This document shows, one piece after another, positions 2,478-5,228 of a stretch of DNA of 5,228 nt. The position numbers were made by a program, and so were the translations under genes. The first letter of the stretch is position 1. Every line of letters begins with the position of its first letter. Source of the DNA: an uncultured Lachnospiraceae bacterium (GTDB lineage Bacteria; Bacillota_A; Clostridia; Lachnospirales; Lachnospiraceae); assembly GCA_902795835.1 (NCBI GenBank), contig CADBNA010000337.1, positions 1-5,228 on the forward strand, read 5' to 3'. The notes beneath the pieces were generated by a model. That model had not been told where the DNA came from, ran no database searches, and was given only the letters and a program-made list of their open reading frames with translations.

Positions 2478-5228
2478 TTACTCCTCGGTATAGGGCTCCG
2501 GATTAGACACGCTCACTTTGTGATCGTACCAGTTTCCTTTTTCTCCGATCAGAGCGCAGTCAAACTCCTCGTCCAGTGCGGGAACAGGAATATCAAATCC
2601 AAATACCTCTTCGGTCGCACCGTCAGTGTAAGTGACCTCATCCGTCGTCGGCTGAAGGAGCTCTGCACCCTCTGCCTGTGCATCTTCCGCTGTTCCCGGG
2701 AACAGGTTCAGGATTTTCTTGGATACCAGGCTGACATGAATGGTCATTTCGCCGTCTTTCACAGTCAGAACGCCTTTTCCGTCACAGGCCTCGTTGGGCT
2801 TGAACATGGAACTGTCTGTGTTGAAGTCTGCCAGATATTTTCCGTCGGCAAGCTCTTCTGCGTTCTCTGCATCGGCAGCTTCCACTGCTGCAGCTGCTTC
2901 CTCTTCAACTTCTTCTCCGGAAGCCTCGATCTCCTCGGCCGCCTCACTGGAAGTCGCTGTCTCTTCCGCCGCCTCGCTGGCAGCCTCTGCCTCTTCCGCG
3001 GTCTCGCTGGCAGCCTCTGTCTCCTCTGCTGCCTCCTCACCTGTGACAACCTGTATGGCTTCATCCGTATGGGCTACATACAGTTCCTCAACAGCGGGAA
3101 TGCGTCCAAGGCCGGCGATCTGGGCTTCGACCTGGTCAAATGCACCGGCCGCTGTAAACTGGCTGATCCAGGACTCCTCGTCCTCCGGATCTGCTATATC
3201 GTTGTTGGCATGATCGCCTGCAACGACCATCAGAGGACGAAGGACTACCTTTGTAAAACCGGCATCCTTTACAGCTGCGATAACTTCTTCGCATGCGGTG
3301 TCTTCCGGCTCTCCCTCTACGGTGCCGATAAAGACGTTGTCAAAGCCAAGCTCATTCATCTGTGCCTGCATCTGGTCATAGCTGATGCTGGCCACATGGG
3401 AGGTGCCGTGTCCGACAAATACGAAAGCGGTCCCGTCTTCCTTCGCGGCTTCCAGGCTGTCAAAGCCGGCCTCTTCCACAGCGGCGGCTGTCACGGCCTC
3501 GGCGACGGCTTTCTTGTCCTCGTTGACAGCGGCTGCGTCTTCGCCTACCTCGCCCAGAAGCGGCTCTGCCACGACGACATAGTCAAAGTTCTCTTTGTAA
3601 TTCTCCAGTGCCTCAACCAGCTCATCATATTCTGCGCCGTGCATCAGATGGGTCGGCTGCACCACCAGGTTCTTCACGCCGCTGTCCACGGCACGCTGCA
3701 GGGCCTGGTCGACATTGTCAATGGCCTCTCCGTCTCTGACCTGGATGTGGTTGATGATGATCTGCGCCGTAAAGGCTCTGCGCACCTGCCAGTCCGGATA
3801 TGCTTCCGCAATGGCATCCTCGATCCCCTTGATGTCGGTCGCGCGGCTGTCGTTGAAGGACGTGCCGAAGCTCACGACCAGGATCTCGTTCTCGCCGATG
3901 TCATCGGCATTTCTCGGATCGTCCGCTGAAGCGTCGCCGGTATCTCTGCCGAAGTAATCAGGATCGGCGAATTCGCCCTCGACCAGCTCTTTCTGCTCGT
4001 CGGTCAGGGCATCCCATGCTTCCTTTGCCGCCGCGATCTGCGCGTCGGTCTCATCGGTTCTTGCCTGTACATAGATCGCATCGATCAGGGCTGCAGCCTC
4101 GTCGGCCTTTGCCTGGTCATCATCGGTTCCCGCAGCGGCCTCTGTCTCCTCTGCCGCCTCGCTGGAAGCCTCTTCGCTGGAAGCTTCCTCACTGGAAGCT
4201 TCCGTCTCTTCTTCTGCTGCAGATTCAGCTGTCTCAGCTTCCTCTGCGCCTCCGCCGATCGCATCTATAGCTGCCTGTGTATGGGCAACATACAGATCCT
4301 CTACGGCTCCGATGCGTCCGAGACCGGCGATCTGGGTATCAATCTTCTCAAATGCATCAGCTGCTGTAAACTGGCTGATCCAGGACTCCTCGTCCTCCGG
4401 ATCTGCCATATCGTTGTTGGCGTGATCACCTGCCACGACCATCAGCGGACGAAGGACTACCTTTGTAAAACCGGCATCCTTTACAGCTGCGATGACTGCT
4501 TCGCATGCGGTGTCTTCCGGCTCTCCCTCTACGGTGCCGATAAAGACGTTGTCATAGCCAAGCTCATTCATCTGGGACTGCATCTGGTCATAGCTGATGC
4601 TGGCCACATGGGAGGTGCCGTGTCCCATAAATACGAACGCGGTCCCGTCTTCCTTCGCGGCTTCCAGGCTGTCAAAACCGGCGTCTTCGACGGCTGCGGC
4701 TGTCAAGGCCTCGGCGACGGCTTTCTTGTCCTCGTTGACAGCGGCTGCGTCTTCGCCTACCTCGCCCAGAAGCGGCTCTGCAACGACGACGCTCTCAAAG
4801 CTGTCCTTATATCCTTCCAGCGCCTCTACCAGCTCGTCGTACTCTGCACCGTGCATCAGGTGCGTCGGCTGCACTACCAGGTTCTTTACGCCGTTGTCCA
4901 CAGCGCGCTGCAGGGCCTGGTCGACATTGTCGATTTCTTCGCCGTCCCTGGCCTGTACGTGGTTGATGATGATCTGTGCCGTAAAGGCTCTGCGCACCTG
5001 CCACTCCGGATAGGCTTCCGCGATGGCATCCTCGATCCCCTTGATGTCGGTCGCGCGGCTGTCGTTGAAGGATGTGCCGAAGCTCACAACCAGGATCTCG
5101 TTCTCGCCGATGTCATCGGCATTTCTCGGATCGTCCGCCGAAGCGTCGCCGGTATCTCTGCCGAAGTAATCCGGGTCGGCAAATTCACCCTCGACCAGCT
5201 CTTTCTGCTCGTCGGTCAGGGCATCCCA
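2478..5228 (-). CDS. cbiK: tandem CbiK-domain (sirohydrochlorin cobaltochelatase-like) multidomain protein, 5'-truncated
   Basis: The frame is open from the right edge (first codon 5226-5228, TGG) to TAA at 2478-2480; 916 residues are visible. Order by visible residue: end of a helical spacer (1-33), CbiK domain A (44-324), Glu/Ala/Ser linker (325-371), complete helical spacer (372-432), CbiK domain B (448-728), acidic linker (729-793), C-terminal domain (794-910). Both chelatase domains begin ILVVSFGTSFNDSRATDIKG and carry GHGTSHVAS and PLMVVAGDHANND. These motifs hold the two catalytic histidines of Salmonella CbiK (His145, His207); here they are His203/His269 in A and His607/His673 in B. 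The family inserts Co(II) into sirohydrochlorin in anaerobic B12 synthesis, and related enzymes use Fe or Ni. The acidic low-complexity linkers and repeated spacer suggest an exported or surface protein (inference), but the N-terminus is unseen and no LPXTG-type tail is present. The GTG at 5085-5087 is the internal Val of VVSFGTS, not a start. Biosynthetic CbiK has one domain of about 260 residues, so this is an expanded form; true activity and substrate are unproven. Confidence 0.88.
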   Translation of the reverse strand, partial: WDALTDEQKELVEGEFADPDYFGRDTGDASADDPRNADDIGENEILVVSFGTSFNDSRATDIKGIEDAIAEAYPEWQVRRAFTAQIIINHVQARDGEEIDNVDQALQRAVDNGVKNLVVQPTHLMHGAEYDELVEALEGYKDSFESVVVAEPLLGEVGEDAAAVNEDKKAVAEALTAAAVEDAGFDSLEAAKEDGTAFVFMGHGTSHVASISYDQMQSQMNELGYDNVFIGTVEGEPEDTACEAVIAAVKDAGFTKVVLRPLMVVAGDHANNDMADPEDEESWISQFTAADAFEKIDTQIAGLGRIGAVEDLYVAHTQAAIDAIGGGAEEAETAESAAEEETEASSEEASSEEASSEAAEETEAAAGTDDDQAKADEAAALIDAIYVQARTDETDAQIAAAKEAWDALTDEQKELVEGEFADPDYFGRDTGDASADDPRNADDIGENEILVVSFGTSFNDSRATDIKGIEDAIAEAYPDWQVRRAFTAQIIINHIQVRDGEAIDNVDQALQRAVDSGVKNLVVQPTHLMHGAEYDELVEALENYKENFDYVVVAEPLLGEVGEDAAAVNEDKKAVAEAVTAAAVEEAGFDSLEAAKEDGTAFVFVGHGTSHVASISYDQMQAQMNELGFDNVFIGTVEGEPEDTACEEVIAAVKDAGFTKVVLRPLMVVAGDHANNDIADPEDEESWISQFTAAGAFDQVEAQIAGLGRIPAVEELYVAHTDEAIQVVTGEEAAEETEAASETAEEAEAASEAAEETATSSEAAEEIEASGEEVEEEAAAAVEAADAENAEELADGKYLADFNTDSSMFKPNEACDGKGVLTVKDGEMTIHVSLVSKKILNLFPGTAEDAQAEGAELLQPTTDEVTYTDGATEEVFGFDIPVPALDEEFDCALIGEKGNWYDHKVSVSNPEPYTEE
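2481..2849 (-). other. C-terminal beta-rich domain of the CbiK protein, family not named
   Basis: This covers visible residues 794-916. It starts LADGKYLADFNTDSSMFKPN, followed by GVLTVKDGEMTIHVSLVSKK, then VTYTDGATEEVFGFDIPVPA, and closes LIGEKGNWYDHKVSV. Alternating short strands and the DG turns suggest a compact beta sandwich. The pattern 'ADG.Y...SSMFK...LTVKDG.MT...L' recurs, as I recall, in secreted proteins of gut Firmicutes, sometimes near metal or heme uptake genes. I cannot give a Pfam name. Two Cys residues (in EACDG and FDCAL) could pair outside the cell or bind a ligand. A role in ligand binding or cell-surface attachment is speculation. Confidence 0.5.
2913..3032 (-). repeat. 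four 30-bp (10-residue) imperfect tandem repeats in acidic linker B
   Basis: The linker after CbiK domain B is built on a ten-residue period: AAEETEAASE, TAEEAEAASE, AAEETATSSE, AAEEIEASGE. It then decays into EVEEEAAAAV. It is rich in Glu, Ala and Ser with no hydrophobic core residues, so it is a flexible, strongly negative spacer or a charged helix. Such repeats tend to vary in copy number between strains. Confidence 0.8.
3050..4016 (-). repeat. direct repeat unit B (CbiK domain B plus end of helical spacer)
   Basis: This aligns without gaps to 4262-5228 at a constant offset of 1212 bp (404 codons). By hand I count 29 mismatches in the 420 bases 3181-3600 against 4393-4812, about 93% identity, and 7 in the 176 bases 3841-4016. 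Similarity fades into low-complexity linker at the low-coordinate end. On the high side the repeat is only limited by the window edge in the partner copy. Confidence 0.95.
3933..4115 (-). other. helical spacer domain preceding CbiK domain B
   Basis: This covers about 60 residues: DQAKADEAAALIDAIYVQAR, then DETDAQIAAAKEAWDALTDE and QKELVEGEFADPDYFGRDTG. The pattern 'LI.aI......t...I..Ak.awdaLtdeQKelV' is a short helical module common between domains of Firmicutes surface proteins. The same sequence (from WDALTDEQ) opens the visible frame at 5228, so each chelatase domain is preceded by its own spacer. It supports a surface location but does not prove one. Confidence 0.65.
4161..4205 (-). repeat. 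three 15-bp tandem repeats in acidic linker A
   Basis: Three adjacent plus-strand units are gctggaagcctcttc, gctggaagcttcctc and actggaagcttccgt. They encode EASSE-type pentads (SSEEASSEEASSEA region) in the linker between CbiK domain A and the helical spacer. The unit keeps the reading frame, so copy-number change would only alter linker length. Confidence 0.8.
4262..5228 (-). repeat. direct repeat unit A (CbiK domain A plus end of its helical spacer), cut by window edge
   Basis: Partner of 3050-4016 at +1212 bp, ungapped. At the protein level I count about 30 differences in roughly 278 aligned residues, thirteen of them in the last ~38 residues of the domain. The active-site blocks are the same apart from Met/Val before GHGTSHVAS and Met/Ile after VVAGDHANND. 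The unit continues past 5228, since the spacer is entered mid-helix. Confidence 0.93.

Noticed and set aside
2520..3929. Long plus-strand open frame (469 codons) antisense to the CbiK gene
   Set aside because: It lies wholly opposite a gene with clear protein family motifs. Its product is Cys/Leu-rich with repeats that mirror the acidic linker, it has no convincing ribosome site, and its openness follows from the codon use of the minus-strand gene.
4597..5013. Plus-strand open frame of 138 codons, with a related shorter one at 3385-3582
   Set aside because: The two resemble each other only because they lie opposite the two copies of the direct repeat. The products are Ser/Ala/Thr low-complexity with no domain.
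5085..5087. GTG as the start of the CbiK gene
   Set aside because: It is the second Val of ILVVSFGTS, a core strand of the chelatase fold. The frame stays open to the right edge, and the same GENEILVV context precedes domain B internally.

Overview
The window looks like chromosomal DNA of a moderately GC-rich anaerobic Firmicute, most likely a gut-type Clostridia (Lachnospiraceae or Oscillospiraceae). This is inferred from the gene content: a PucR-type regulator, a CsoR/RcnR-family metal sensor, a DUF3786 protein, and a large acidic multidomain protein carrying CbiK chelatase domains. No marker gene fixes the taxon. I see no RNA gene, insertion sequence, CRISPR array or phage gene.

Layout. 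(1) Positions 2-1174, plus strand: the 3' part of a regulator gene with a PucR-type C-terminal helix-turn-helix; its 5' end lies off the left edge. (2) 1175-1308: an intergenic region with two sigma-A-like promoter candidates and a C-tract/G-tract imperfect dyad that could be the operator of the next gene. (3) 1309-1632 and 1657-2328, plus strand: a probable two-gene operon with a 24-bp gap. It encodes a CsoR/RcnR-family metal-sensing repressor with a complete Cys-His-Cys site and a His-rich N-terminus, then a divergent DUF3786 protein. (4) 2329-2477: a convergent intergenic region with a strong hairpin, A-tract on one side and T-tract on the other, which can terminate transcription from both sides. 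(5) 2478-5228, minus strand: a very long open frame, truncated at its 5' end by the right edge, with 916 residues visible. It holds two near-identical CbiK (anaerobic sirohydrochlorin cobaltochelatase) domains in tandem, joined by Glu/Ala/Ser-rich linkers and a small helical spacer, and ends in a beta-rich C-terminal domain I cannot name with certainty.

How it may fit together. The metal sensor probably controls its own operon with the DUF3786 gene. The convergent gene encodes a protein whose known relatives insert Co(II), and in some cases other divalent metals, into tetrapyrroles. A shared theme of divalent metal and tetrapyrrole handling is reasonable but inferred: no transporter, cobalamin pathway gene or shared operator is visible. 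The most unusual item is the tandem chelatase. A 1212-bp unit is repeated with both catalytic histidines kept in both copies. The first copy's spacer is already in progress at the window edge, so further units may exist outside.
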